From the NCBI RefSeq assembly GCF_019331805.1, contig NZ_JAHBBE010000002.1:1-64000 (forward strand): a DNA stretch of 64,000 bases. The letters are read 5' to 3'. Source of the stretch: Bifidobacterium pongonis (GTDB lineage Bacteria > Actinomycetota > Actinomycetes > Actinomycetales > Bifidobacteriaceae). Positions 17,525-26,042 of this stretch are shown piece by piece. A program made the position numbers and the translations under genes. The notes below the pieces were generated by a model, which did not search any database, had not been told where the DNA came from, and saw nothing but the letters and a program-made list of their open reading frames with translations. Within the stretch, counting starts at the first letter, position 1. Each line of letters starts with the position of its first letter.

Positions 17525-18316
17525 TCAGGCCGCCTTGCCTTGCGCTTCGGTGGCCGCGGCGCCATCGCCTTCGGCCTCATGGAACAGCGAATGGATGTTG
17601 TTGCGCTTGACTTCGAGCTGGTGGAGGATGAACGTGCGCACGAAGTCGCTGGCCGGGTGCTCGATGATGTCCTCCGGGCTCGCGTACTGCGCGATGCGGC
17701 CCTGATTGAGGATGAGCACCTTGTCGCTCATCGTGCAGGCCTCTTCGGGATCATGGGTGACCATGATCGTCGTGAGCTTGTACTGGTCCACGATCTGCTT
17801 GATCTTGGCTTTGATGGATTCCTTGATCACGCCGTCAAGCGCGGAAAGCGGTTCGTCGAGCAGCAGCAGCCGCGGTTTCATCACCAGCGTGCGGGCGAGG
17901 GCCACGCGCTGCTTCTGGCCGCCGGACAGCTCGTCGATCTTCTTGTCGAGATGTTCCTCAAGCCCCAGCAGGGAGATCATCTCGCGGATCTCCGCCTCGG
18001 AGGAGATGCCCGGATTGTTCCTCAGACCGTAGGTGATGTTCTCGTAGGCGTTGAGATTGGGGAACAGCGCGTAATCCTGGAACACGATGTTGAAACCGCG
18101 CTTCTCCATCGGCACGCGGGTCAGGTCCTCCCCGTTGAACAGGATCCTGCCGCTCGTCGGCTCGGTGATGCCGAGGACGATGTTGAGCAACGTGGTTTTG
18201 CCGCCGCCGGAGGGGCCGAGAATCGACATGATCTGGCCGTCGCCGAGCGTGAGGCTGATGCCGTTCAGGACGTGCGTGTCGCCGAACGACTTGGTGATGT
18301 CTTTCAATTCGAGCAT
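17525..18316 (-). CDS. phnT: AEP/phosphonate ABC transporter ATPase
   Basis: A 263-residue ABC ATPase powering the adjacent fused permease. Walker A is GPSGGGKTT, the Q-loop is VFQDYALFPN, the signature is LSGGQKQR and Walker B is LLLLDEPLSALD. It belongs to the PotA/FbpC/PhnT group by order and length, but lacks the long C-terminal TOBE extension. The chosen start (MLELKDITKSFG, 18316) aligns with the family and has AAGGA about 10 bases upstream; an in-frame frame extends 40 codons further without family-like sequence. The stop overlaps the fusion gene's translation start region, so coupling is expected. It is the first structural gene of the AEP operon. Confidence 0.88.
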   Translation of the reverse strand: MLELKDITKSFGDTHVLNGISLTLGDGQIMSILGPSGGGKTTLLNIVLGITEPTSGRILFNGEDLTRVPMEKRGFNIVFQDYALFPNLNAYENITYGLRNNPGISSEAEIREMISLLGLEEHLDKKIDELSGGQKQRVALARTLVMKPRLLLLDEPLSALDGVIKESIKAKIKQIVDQYKLTTIMVTHDPEEACTMSDKVLILNQGRIAQYASPEDIIEHPASDFVRTFILHQLEVKRNNIHSLFHEAEGDGAAATEAQGKAA

Positions 18317-18439
18317 ATTTCCCGATTCCTTCTGTGCGATGCCGGTGGTTTTCCGGACCTCAACCATCGTCCGTCCGCCACGGGCGCCGGGCGGACGGTT
18401 TGGAGGAAAGCTCGAGGAAAAGAAGGTGAACAGCAAGCG

Positions 18440-18472
18440 AAACTACATCATTCGCCCGTAGAAAAGTAGTTT
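18440..18472. promoter_or_regulatory. Inverted repeat between regulator gene and AEP operon: candidate operator
   Basis: AAACTAC (18440-18446) and GTAGTTT (18466-18472) form an inverted repeat with 19 bases between arms. It lies three bases beyond the stop of the RpiR-type gene and about 125 bases upstream of the ATPase start. The A/T-rich arms differ from the GC-rich terminators in this window, which favours a protein-binding site, but a weak terminator is also possible. Confidence 0.35.
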
Positions 18473-18474
18473 TC

Positions 18475-19338
18475 CTAAGCCAGGCTGCGATCGCGGACCA
18501 TGCGTGCGGAGGCGTCGAGCGCGGTGGAGAATCGCCCGTAATCGCTGAGGATGACGCCCATGTAGAGCATGTCGACCAGGGCCACGTCGGCCACACGCGA
18601 GAAGATCGCGTTCCCGTAGATTTCATGCGCGTCGGTGCCGGTGATCAGCGTGACATCGGCCGTCGCCAATGGTGTGCCGGCCGTGTTCGTGACGGCCAAC
18701 GTGCGTGCGCCCGCCGTCTTCGCCGCGCGCAGCGCCTTGACCGTGTCGGTCGAGGATCCGGAATGGGAGAACGCGACGGCCACGTCCCTTTCCCCAAGAT
18801 GGCCCGCCCCCACCTGCTGCAGGTAGGCGTCCGCGGTGAACCGGCAATCCAGCCCCAGGTATGTGAGCTTCGTGAACAGGTCGAATGCGGGTACCAGCGA
18901 GTTCTCCACGCCGAGCACCTGAATCACGCGCGCCCCGGCCAACAGGGTGCAGGCCTTGCGGAAGGCGTTCACGTCGAGCGCATGATCGAGCTCCTCAATG
19001 AGGCGGGTGGCTCCGGCCAGCGCCTTTCTCGGCACGTCGGCGGAATCGTCCCAAGGGCTGAGACCGAAACCTCCCAGCGGGTCGAAAGTCGTCTGTTGCT
19101 CGGTTTCGGGGTGGCGCAGCGCGTAGCGAAGTTCCCGGTAGCCGCCGAATCCGAGTTTGCGGGCGAAACGGATGACCGTCGGCTGGCTGACGTGCGCGGC
19201 GTCGGCCAGCTGCCCGACCGTCAGCTCGGACGCCTCGTCGATATGGTCGCGCACGAAGCACGCCACCGCGCGTTCCGCCGGTCGCAGCGAAGCATATATG
19301 TGGTCGATGCGTTCGCGGATGCCCGCCGAGGTCTGCAT
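18475..19338 (-). CDS. MurR/RpiR family transcriptional regulator
   Basis: A 287-residue regulator. Residues 1-77 form the RpiR helix-turn-helix domain (recognition helix around HVSQPTVIRFARKLGF), and about 110-245 form a SIS domain of the type that senses phosphorylated sugars (motif FSHSGSSTDTVKALR). It lies directly upstream of the AEP operon on the same strand, so it is the obvious candidate regulator. RpiR-type control of AEP use is unusual; the ligand could be phosphonoacetaldehyde or a sugar phosphate. Start ATG 19338 is preceded by AGGAG eight bases away; the frame extends 65 codons further upstream without domain similarity. Confidence 0.87.
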   Translation of the reverse strand: MQTSAGIRERIDHIYASLRPAERAVACFVRDHIDEASELTVGQLADAAHVSQPTVIRFARKLGFGGYRELRYALRHPETEQQTTFDPLGGFGLSPWDDSADVPRKALAGATRLIEELDHALDVNAFRKACTLLAGARVIQVLGVENSLVPAFDLFTKLTYLGLDCRFTADAYLQQVGAGHLGERDVAVAFSHSGSSTDTVKALRAAKTAGARTLAVTNTAGTPLATADVTLITGTDAHEIYGNAIFSRVADVALVDMLYMGVILSDYGRFSTALDASARMVRDRSLA

Positions 19339-19519
19339 GCCGTCATCTCCTTGCCGGGTCGTTTTCGCATGGGTCACGAGCCACCGTAAGGAGCCAAGGT
19401 GTGCGCCCGCGGGATTGCGGTTGACGTTCGGGTGAACGCGGCGTGAATTCCTTCGCCGGGGAAGCGCGTGGGGAGCCCGGCATTGCGGGCGGCGCGTATT
19501 ATTCGCCGTGCGGCGTGGG

Positions 19520-19525
19520 TATGAT
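19520..19525 (+). promoter_or_regulatory. Candidate -10 element giving a leaderless mRNA
   Basis: TATGAT ends six bases before the ATG at 19532, so transcription would start at or next to the start codon. No Shine-Dalgarno sequence is present, in agreement. No good -35 is seen. Confidence 0.4.
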
Positions 19526-19531
19526 GAAACC

Positions 19532-20206
19532 ATGTTGCTTCATCTTCATCTCGTCCGTCACGGGCAGACGTTCTATAACCGTTACAACAAACTGCAGGGG
19601 TGGTCGAACTCCCCGTTGACCGAATCCGGTCTCGCCGACGCCGACAAGGCGGGGGAGCGACTGGGCGGCATGGTCTTCGCCGCGGCCTACTGTTCCGACA
19701 CCACGCGCGCCATGACGACCGCCGAGCGCATTCTCAGCATCAACGAAAGTAAGGGGAATCCCCGCCCCGAACTGATCAGCGACATGCATTTCCGCGAACA
19801 GTTCTACGGGTATTTCGAAGGCACCGATATGAGCCAGGCCTGGTACGCCGCGGGCGGACCGCACGGCGTGAAGACCTACAACGAGATCGTCGACAAGTAC
19901 GGTCTCGCCGCCACGCGCGACTGGCTGAAGGATGCCGACCCGTTCCATGACGCCGAATCCGACGAGGAATATTGGCGGCGTGTCGAAGGCGCGTTCGCGC
20001 TGATCGCCTCCAACCCGCGTCTGCAGGACGGCGACGATGTGCTGCAGATCAGCCACGGCAACACGTTGCTGAGCCTGGGGCATCGCTTCGGCGGCCCCGA
20101 TCTCGACCTGAGCGAACGTCCCGCCAACGGTTCCATCACCGACATCGATTTCGACACGGCCAAGCCCTTCGACGAGGCGTTGACCATCGTATCGTATGGC
20201 AAATAA
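19532..20206 (+). CDS. Histidine phosphatase family (phosphoglycerate mutase-like) protein
   Basis: A 224-residue protein of the branch-1 histidine phosphatase superfamily. The catalytic motif LVRHGQT is at residues 7-13 and the second His is in QISHGNTLL. The substrate is not predictable: members act on sugar phosphates, nucleotides, cofactors or proteins. It is not obviously the glycolytic phosphoglycerate mutase, which has a longer conserved signature. It stands alone, divergent from the RpiR gene. The ATG at 19532 is chosen because the family motif begins directly after it; a candidate -10 just upstream suggests leaderless translation. Confidence 0.85.
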   Translation: MLLHLHLVRHGQTFYNRYNKLQGWSNSPLTESGLADADKAGERLGGMVFAAAYCSDTTRAMTTAERILSINESKGNPRPELISDMHFREQFYGYFEGTDMSQAWYAAGGPHGVKTYNEIVDKYGLAATRDWLKDADPFHDAESDEEYWRRVEGAFALIASNPRLQDGDDVLQISHGNTLLSLGHRFGGPDLDLSERPANGSITDIDFDTAKPFDEALTIVSYGK

Positions 20207-20228
20207 CCGTTAGCCTACCTACATCGGG

Positions 20229-20259
20229 CGCCGTTCCGGACATTCATGGCGGGACGGCG
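20229..20259 (+). terminator. Hairpin after the histidine phosphatase gene
   Basis: A 9-base stem CGCCGTTCC / GGGACGGCG (one G-T pair), 23 bases beyond the stop codon, without a long T-run. Confidence 0.5.
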
Positions 20260-20262
20260 TCT

Positions 20263-20290
20263 TCGACAAAGTGGCACGTAGTGCTACTCT
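20263..20290 (+). promoter_or_regulatory. Promoter of the DUF948-alaS operon
   Basis: TCGACA (20263-20268) and TACTCT (20285-20290) are 16 bases apart, with TG two bases ahead of the -10 (extended -10, TGCTACTCT). The first gene starts 34 bases downstream. Confidence 0.6.
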
Positions 20291-20323
20291 TGTGCGGGTA
20301 ACTGATTACATAGGAGGCGCACT

Positions 20324-20704
20324 ATGGGTGTTGGAGAGATCGCGGGCCTGATCGCCGCGATTGCGTTCGCCGTGCTGGCGGGATTCATGATCTACCCTCT
20401 GATCCGTCTGGGCAAGCTGTTCGACCAGATCGCGATCACGGTCAAGGAATCCGGCGACCATGCCATTCCGGCGCTTGATGAGGGCGTCACCACGGTGCGT
20501 CAGGTCAACAAGTCGCTGGAGGATGCCAACCGTATTTCCGCCGCCGCTTCGACCACCGCCACCAACGTCGGCGCACTGGTCGACCTGTACGGTTCCTTCC
20601 TCGGCAAGCCGGTCATCAAGGCCGCATCCGCCGTCTACGCAGCCAAGTCCACCGTCCGTTCCTTCCTCAACAAGCAGGGCGGAACCGCGGCCAAGGGGGA
20701 GTGA
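20324..20704 (+). CDS. DUF948 domain-containing protein
   Basis: A 126-residue protein with one N-terminal membrane helix (about residues 6-30), then a helical soluble part rich in heptad-like positions and a Lys-rich C-terminus. The biochemical role of DUF948 proteins is unknown. Actinobacteria commonly carry this gene with the next one directly before alaS, so it is a conserved neighbourhood rather than a novelty. The start has a near-perfect ribosome site, AGGAGG. The stop overlaps the next start (GTGATG). Confidence 0.85.
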   Translation: MGVGEIAGLIAAIAFAVLAGFMIYPLIRLGKLFDQIAITVKESGDHAIPALDEGVTTVRQVNKSLEDANRISAAASTTATNVGALVDLYGSFLGKPVIKAASAVYAAKSTVRSFLNKQGGTAAKGE

Positions 20705-20940
20705 TGTTCAAGCGATTGTTCTGGATGTCCGTCGGATTCTGCTGCGGCGTATACACCGTGATGAAGGCGCAGGCCTACGTGAAGGCCAACACGCCGGCCC
20801 CGGCACGTCAGGCCCTGTTCGGCCCCGACATCGACAACGTGGGGCTGCGTACGTTGCAGGGCATGCTCCAGGAGTTCAACGAGACGCGCAAGAGCCGCGA
20901 AGCCGAACTCAACAAGCAGTACGCCGACCGTCTGCGCTGA
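20704..20940 (+). CDS. DUF6167-type small protein before alaS
   Basis: A 78-residue protein with one N-terminal hydrophobic segment (WMSVGFCCGVYTVM) and a charged helical tail (NETRKSREAELNKQY). It resembles the small conserved actinobacterial protein encoded between the DUF948 gene and alaS. The ATG overlaps the DUF948 stop by one base; a GTG three bases earlier is also possible. Function unknown; probably membrane-associated and made together with the DUF948 protein. Confidence 0.75.
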   Translation: MFKRLFWMSVGFCCGVYTVMKAQAYVKANTPAPARQALFGPDIDNVGLRTLQGMLQEFNETRKSREAELNKQYADRLR

Positions 20941-21018
20941 CCGTATCCATTCTTTTCCTCATAAGTCCAAACAAGGGGCTCGCGTGCCCCAAACCAATCA
21001 CAAGGAGTCCATTCGCCA

Positions 21019-23697
21019 ATGCGAACCTCAGAAATAGCGAAGCGCTATCTCGACTATTTTGCCGCGCATGACCACCTGGTCGTTCCCTCGGCATCGCTGA
21101 TCTCCCCGAACCCGACCACGCTGTTCACCATCGCCGGCATGGTTCCGTTCATCCCCTATCTGATGGGTGAGCAGACCGCCCCGCATCCGCGTATGGCCTC
21201 GAACCAGAAGTGCGTGCGCACCCTGGACATCGACGAGGTCGGCAAGACCACCCGTCACGGCACCTTCTTCCAGATGCTGGGCAACTTCTCCTTTGGCGAT
21301 TACTTCAAGGAGGAGGCCATCCACTACGCGTACGAGCTGCTGACCACCCCGCAGGACAAGGGCGGTTACGGCTTCGACCCGGAGAAGCTGTGGATGACCA
21401 CCTTCACCGACGATGAGGAAGCGCGCTCCCTGTGGAAGAACGAGGGCGTCGACCCCGAGCATATCCAGATCATGGGCATGGAAGACAACTTCTGGACCAC
21501 CGGTGGCCCCGGCCCCGGCGGCCCGTGCTCCGAGATCTACGTGGACCGCGGCCCCGAGTTCGGTGTCGAAGGCGGCCCGATCGCCGACGAGAACAGGTAC
21601 ATCGAGATCTGGGATCTCGTGTTCGAGAACTATGAGGTCGACAACGTCAAGTCCAAGACCGACCTGCATATCGTGGGCGAGCTGGAGAACAAGAACATCG
21701 ATACCGGCGCCGGTCTGGAACGCCTCGCATACCTGATGCAGGGCAAGAACAACATCTATGAGACCGATGAGGTCTACCCGGTCATCGAAGCCGCCGAACG
21801 CCTGTCCGGCCACAAGTACGGCGAGAACGAGGCTTTCGACGTCAAGTTCCGCGTCGTGGCCGACCACGTGCGTTCCGCCTTGATGATCATGTCCGACGGC
21901 GTGCGCCCGAGCAACACCGGCCGCGGCTACGTGCTGCGCCGCCTGCTGCGCCGCACCGTCAAGGCCATGCGTGCCCTCGGCGTCCAGGAAGCCGTCATGC
22001 CGACCCTGTTCCCGACCTCCAAGGCCGCCATGGAAGCCTCCTACCCGGAGCTCAACAAGACCTTCCATGATGTGAGCGAGGCCGCGTACGGCGAGGAGGA
22101 CACCTTCCTGCGCACCCTCGAATCCGGCACCGAGATCTTCGACATGGCCGTGAGCAAGGCCAAGGAATCCGGCAAGGACATCGTCTCCGGCGACGACGCG
22201 TTCAAGCTGCACGACACCTACGGCTTCCCGATCGAGCTCACGCTCGAAATGGCCGAGGAGCAGGGCGTGAAGGTCGACGAGAGCAAGTTCCGCGAGCTCA
22301 TGGCCGAGCAGAAGAGCCGTGCCCGCGCCGACGCCCTCAAGAAGCGCCACAACGTGGATCTGTCCGTGTACGACGATTTCAAGAAGACGCTCGCCAAGCC
22401 GATCGACTTCCTGGGCTACACCGACTTCTCCGCCCGCGCCACCGTGATCGGCATCATGCAGGAAGGCAAGGGTTCCGTCCCCGCCGTCACCGGCCCGGCC
22501 AACATCGAGGTCATCCTCGACCGTACCCCGTTCTACGCGGAAGCCGGCGGCCAGCTCGCCGATCAGGGCGAGATCCTGTCCGACGATGGCGCGGTGCTTG
22601 AGGTCGACGACGTGCAGAAGCCAATCAAGGACCTCATCGTCCACCAGTGCCGTCTGACCGAAGGCACGCTGGTGGTGGGCACCCAGGTGAACGCCAACAT
22701 CGACCTGAACCGTCGTGGCGCGATCGCCCGCTCCCACACCGCCACGCACATGGTGCACAAGGCGCTGCGCGAGGAGCTCGGCCCGCAGGCCACCCAGCGC
22801 GGTTCCGAGGACGCCCCGAACCGTCTGCGTTTCGACTTCCAGTGGTCCAGCGCACCGTCCAAGCAGGTGATGAGCGCCGTGGAGGCGCGCGTCAACGACC
22901 GCCTGCGCGACAACCTTTCCGTGACCACCAAGGAGATGAAGTTCGACGACGCCATCGCCCTGGGTGCCATGCACCTGTTCGGCGAGAAGTACGGCGACAT
23001 CGTGCGCGTGGTCTCCATCGGCGAGGACGGCTGGAGCCGTGAGCTGTGCGGTGGTACCCACGTCGACCACGTCGGCAAGATCGGCGCGATCAACATCATG
23101 TCCGAGGCTTCCGTCGGTTCCGGCGTGCGTCGTGTCGACGCCGTCGTGGGCGCCGGTGCGTACGAGTACAACGCCCGTGAGCACGCGCTGGTCTCGCAGC
23201 TGAGCGACAAGCTCAACGCCCGTCCGGACGAGCTCGCCGAGCGCGTGAACACGCTGCTCGCCAAGCTCAAGGAATCCGATCGCCGTCTCGCCGCCATGTA
23301 CGAGGATCAGCTGGCGGCCATGGTGCCGCAGCTGGTGGAAGACACCAAGGATTCCGCAGCGTCCGTGAAGGTCGCCGCCAGGAACGTCGGCCACTTCGGT
23401 TCCTTCGACGCACTGCGCAAAACCGTTCTGGACGTGCGCGCCCGCCTTGGCGAGGATGCGCCCGTGGTGGTCGCGCTGGCCGGTGTGAGCGCCGACGACA
23501 AGACCATGGTGGCGGTCGCCACCAACGCCGCGGCCCGTGAACTCGGCATCAAGGCAGGCGATCTGGTCCGTGGCGCGTCCAAGATGCTCGGCGGCGGTGG
23601 CGGCGGCAAGCCGGACTTCGCCCAGGGCGGCGGCACCGACGCCTCGAAGATCGACGAGGCGCTCAAGGCGCTCGAAGCCCAGGCAGTGAAGGGCTGA
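21019..23697 (+). CDS. alaS: Alanyl-tRNA synthetase
   Basis: An 892-residue class II synthetase that charges tRNA-Ala and hydrolyses mischarged Ser/Gly-tRNA. The catalytic core starts at the N-terminus ([15 protein letters not shown], then [15 protein letters not shown]). The editing domain's four zinc ligands are present: H573 and H577 (SHTATH), C677 and H681 (CGGTH). The C-terminal C-Ala domain ends in the Gly-rich [18 protein letters not shown] segment. It is full length. AAGGAG lies about 12 bases ahead of the ATG. It is co-directional with the two small genes upstream and with ruvX and mltG downstream. Confidence 0.98.
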   Translation: MRTSEIAKRYLDYFAAHDHLVVPSASLISPNPTTLFTIAGMVPFIPYLMGEQTAPHPRMASNQKCVRTLDIDEVGKTTRHGTFFQMLGNFSFGDYFKEEAIHYAYELLTTPQDKGGYGFDPEKLWMTTFTDDEEARSLWKNEGVDPEHIQIMGMEDNFWTTGGPGPGGPCSEIYVDRGPEFGVEGGPIADENRYIEIWDLVFENYEVDNVKSKTDLHIVGELENKNIDTGAGLERLAYLMQGKNNIYETDEVYPVIEAAERLSGHKYGENEAFDVKFRVVADHVRSALMIMSDGVRPSNTGRGYVLRRLLRRTVKAMRALGVQEAVMPTLFPTSKAAMEASYPELNKTFHDVSEAAYGEEDTFLRTLESGTEIFDMAVSKAKESGKDIVSGDDAFKLHDTYGFPIELTLEMAEEQGVKVDESKFRELMAEQKSRARADALKKRHNVDLSVYDDFKKTLAKPIDFLGYTDFSARATVIGIMQEGKGSVPAVTGPANIEVILDRTPFYAEAGGQLADQGEILSDDGAVLEVDDVQKPIKDLIVHQCRLTEGTLVVGTQVNANIDLNRRGAIARSHTATHMVHKALREELGPQATQRGSEDAPNRLRFDFQWSSAPSKQVMSAVEARVNDRLRDNLSVTTKEMKFDDAIALGAMHLFGEKYGDIVRVVSIGEDGWSRELCGGTHVDHVGKIGAINIMSEASVGSGVRRVDAVVGAGAYEYNAREHALVSQLSDKLNARPDELAERVNTLLAKLKESDRRLAAMYEDQLAAMVPQLVEDTKDSAASVKVAARNVGHFGSFDALRKTVLDVRARLGEDAPVVVALAGVSADDKTMVAVATNAAARELGIKAGDLVRGASKMLGGGGGGKPDFAQGGGTDASKIDEALKALEAQAVKG

Positions 23698-23707
23698 ACC
23701 CACAGGC

Positions 23708-24160
23708 ATGACCTGGTTGGGTATTGATCTAGGTGATGCTCGGGTCGGACTCGCATTGTCCGACCCGGAGCTCACCTTTGCACATCCGATCGGCAACATC
23801 CAAGTGCATGGCGACTCCTTCCGCGCCATCGAGGATGTGATCTACACGATCGAGGACGAAGACGTCGACCACGTCATCGTCGGTTTACCGCTGCTGCTCA
23901 GTGGGGAAGAGGGTAAAAGCGCGAAGAAGGCCCGTCGGTGGGCGAATAATCTTGCCAAGCGGATCAGCGCATACATGGAGAGCGGCGAAACCGCTTTGGA
24001 ACGGGTGCCAGAGATAGAATTGATGGATGAACGTCTGACGACGGTGAGCGCACACCGCCAGCTCAGACAGGCGAATATTGCAGAGAGAGGGCACAGGCCC
24101 GTAGTCGACCAACAGTCCGCTGTTGTGATTTTGCAAGCCGCGTTAGATAAGAGGAAGTAA
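23708..24160 (+). CDS. ruvX: Holliday junction resolvase-like protein YqgF/RuvX
   Basis: A 150-residue RNase H-fold nuclease. The catalytic acidic residues are seen at Asp7 and Asp10 (GIDLGDARVGLA), with Glu in ELMDERLTTV and Asp in VVDQQSAVVILQ. Members act in Holliday junction resolution and in pre-16S rRNA processing. The gene begins 10 bases after alaS and is 13 bases before mltG, the usual actinobacterial arrangement. No real Shine-Dalgarno sequence precedes the ATG (only ACAGGC), so translation probably depends on coupling to alaS. Confidence 0.93.
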   Translation: MTWLGIDLGDARVGLALSDPELTFAHPIGNIQVHGDSFRAIEDVIYTIEDEDVDHVIVGLPLLLSGEEGKSAKKARRWANNLAKRISAYMESGETALERVPEIELMDERLTTVSAHRQLRQANIAERGHRPVVDQQSAVVILQAALDKRK

Positions 24161-24173
24161 AACAGGAGAAGTA

Positions 24174-25352
24174 ATGGCAGATAATTTCAACGATTACTTC
24201 GAGGAGAACACGCAGTGGGTGACGGGCAATTCGGCGGCTCCCGTCGTGGAACCGCCCAAACCGCCCAAATCCCGTCGTGAAATGCGCAAGCGCCGCAAGA
24301 ACCGGCAGCGCAAGCGTTGGCTGATCGTCATCGCGGTTCTGGTGATTTTGGGACTTGTGGGCGGTGGTGTATATTTCGGCGTGCGCCACATCAACGCCGT
24401 CCGTGCGCAGAACGAGGCGAACGCGCGTCTTTCCGAGGATTACGAGGGGCCGGGCACCGGATCGGTGTCGTTCACCGTGGAATCCGGTGAGGACGCCCTG
24501 ACCATCGGCAGGAAGCTCGTCAAGGCTGGCGTCGTGAAGTCCGCCGAGGCCTTCGCCAACGTGGTCGGCGCCAACAACGTCAACCTGTACCCCGGCACCT
24601 TCGAGCTGAAGAAGCACATGAGCAACGCCGATGCCATGAAGATCCTTTCGGATACGAGCAACGCCAAGGGCTTCTTCGATGTGAAGGCCGGCGAACGCGT
24701 CTCCGACGTCATCAAGGGCGCGGCCGAGATGACCGGCATCGCCGAATCCGATTTCCAATCCATCGTGGACGGTGACGGTTCCGGCATCCTGCCCTCCGAG
24801 GCGAACGGCAAGTTCGAAGGTTGGCTCGAACCGGGGCAGTACGACATCAAGTCGAAGACCTCTGCGAAGGAGATTCTCAAGATGATGGTCGAACGTCGCA
24901 TCGAGAAGCTCGATTCGCTCGGCGTGCCCACCGGTTCCGAACGTGAGAAGATCCTCAATATGGCGTCCATCGCCGAAGCCGAAGTGAACCAGAAGGACGA
25001 TTACGGCAAGGTGGTCCGCGTGATCCTGAACCGTCTCGCCAAGGGCATGACCCTCGGCATGGATTCCACCGTGGCGTACGGCAACAACGTCAAGTCCTCC
25101 CAGATCACCCAGAAGATGCTGGACGATTCCTCCAACAAGTTCAACACCCGTATCCAGAAGGGGCTTCCCCCCACGCCGATCTCGAATCCGGGCGATTCGG
25201 CCATCCAGGCGGCGCTTGACCCGCCGCAGGGCAATTGGCTTTACTTCGTCACCACGGATCTGAGCTCCGGCACGACCGAGTTCACGGATAACGCCGACGA
25301 ATTCGACAAGCTGGTGCAGAAGTACAAGGCGAACAACAAGAACGCCAACTGA
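24174..25352 (+). CDS. mltG: Endolytic transglycosylase MltG (YceG family)
   Basis: A 392-residue membrane-anchored murein lytic enzyme that cuts nascent peptidoglycan strands and sets their length. A basic cytoplasmic segment (about residues 22-44, many Arg/Lys) precedes one membrane helix (about 45-65). The YceG domain follows, with the catalytic Glu region MASIAEAEV and the conserved NRLAKGMTLGMDSTVAYG. The N-terminal extension of about 45 residues is common in actinobacterial members. The ribosome site AGGAGAAG precedes the ATG. An 18-base-pair perfect hairpin ends the operon. Confidence 0.93.
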   Translation: MADNFNDYFEENTQWVTGNSAAPVVEPPKPPKSRREMRKRRKNRQRKRWLIVIAVLVILGLVGGGVYFGVRHINAVRAQNEANARLSEDYEGPGTGSVSFTVESGEDALTIGRKLVKAGVVKSAEAFANVVGANNVNLYPGTFELKKHMSNADAMKILSDTSNAKGFFDVKAGERVSDVIKGAAEMTGIAESDFQSIVDGDGSGILPSEANGKFEGWLEPGQYDIKSKTSAKEILKMMVERRIEKLDSLGVPTGSEREKILNMASIAEAEVNQKDDYGKVVRVILNRLAKGMTLGMDSTVAYGNNVKSSQITQKMLDDSSNKFNTRIQKGLPPTPISNPGDSAIQAALDPPQGNWLYFVTTDLSSGTTEFTDNADEFDKLVQKYKANNKNAN

Positions 25353-25365
25353 TCGGCTGTTTCAC

Positions 25366-25407
25366 CATGAAGGCGGTGCCCCCTCAACCGGGGGCACCGC
25401 CTTCATG
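25366..25407. terminator. Strong bidirectional terminator between mltG and prepilin peptidase gene
   Basis: A perfect 18-base stem (CATGAAGGCGGTGCCCCC and its complement) with a 6-base loop TCAACC, located between two convergent genes. No T-run, but the stem is very stable. Confidence 0.8.
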
Positions 25408-25495
25408 CATGTGAGCGTACGGCATGGGGATGCGGCAACATGCCGATGACATCGGGAGATACGCGACGGATCGCGCCCCGCGCCCCCGCACGCCG

Positions 25496-25999
25496 TCAGA
25501 GCATTGTTCCCACAATGACCGCGATGATGGCCGCGGCGACGAGCACCGGGATGAACGGCATGCCGCCGCGTCTGTCGAACCTCCGGGCCGTGCCTCGGCC
25601 GTTCGCGCCGTTTGCACCGCCGGCGGCGCAACGGTTCCAGCACCAGATGAACGGCAACCCCAATACGCCTATGGCGAGCCACCACGCGAGTATGGCCGAC
25701 AGGCCGAGCATGCCCACGGCGAGTCCGAGGGGAATCATCGCCAGCGCGTCCGTGCCGTTCACGCCTCCCGCCTTCACGGCCGAAAGCAGGGCCAGTACGC
25801 CGGCGCACAGTGCCGTGAACAGCACCGCCTGCAGGATCTGGAAGAACGAATTGGCCATCGCCGCGGCGATGATGTCGGCGATGAGCTGCGCCAGCGAACC
25901 GGCGAATATCCAAGAGGGGCGCACGCGGCGGCCGCGCGCGTCCTCGACGCCGATCGCAAGCCCACATAGCAAACTCGGCAGGTAGAACAGGTATGGCAT
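25496..25999 (-). CDS. Prepilin peptidase (A24 family, TadV-like)
   Basis: A 167-residue membrane protein with about five or six hydrophobic segments. The two aspartates expected of A24 aspartyl peptidases are recognisable: Asp in GVEDARGRRVRPSW near the N-terminus and Asp in GGVNGTDALAMI, a variant of the GxGD motif. There is no N-methylation Cys domain, as in short TadV/CpaA-type enzymes. Bifidobacteria have Tad pili, and their prepilin peptidase gene can lie apart from the tad genes, so this is a candidate for that missing function. It is transcribed against its neighbours and sits where aroE often lies in related gene orders. Confidence 0.68.
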   Translation of the reverse strand: MPYLFYLPSLLCGLAIGVEDARGRRVRPSWIFAGSLAQLIADIIAAAMANSFFQILQAVLFTALCAGVLALLSAVKAGGVNGTDALAMIPLGLAVGMLGLSAILAWWLAIGVLGLPFIWCWNRCAAGGANGANGRGTARRFDRRGGMPFIPVLVAAAIIAVIVGTML

Positions 26000-26042
26000 G
26001 CCTTAACATTAACCCAGTTATTTGCGAGTGAAAGGGAAACGT

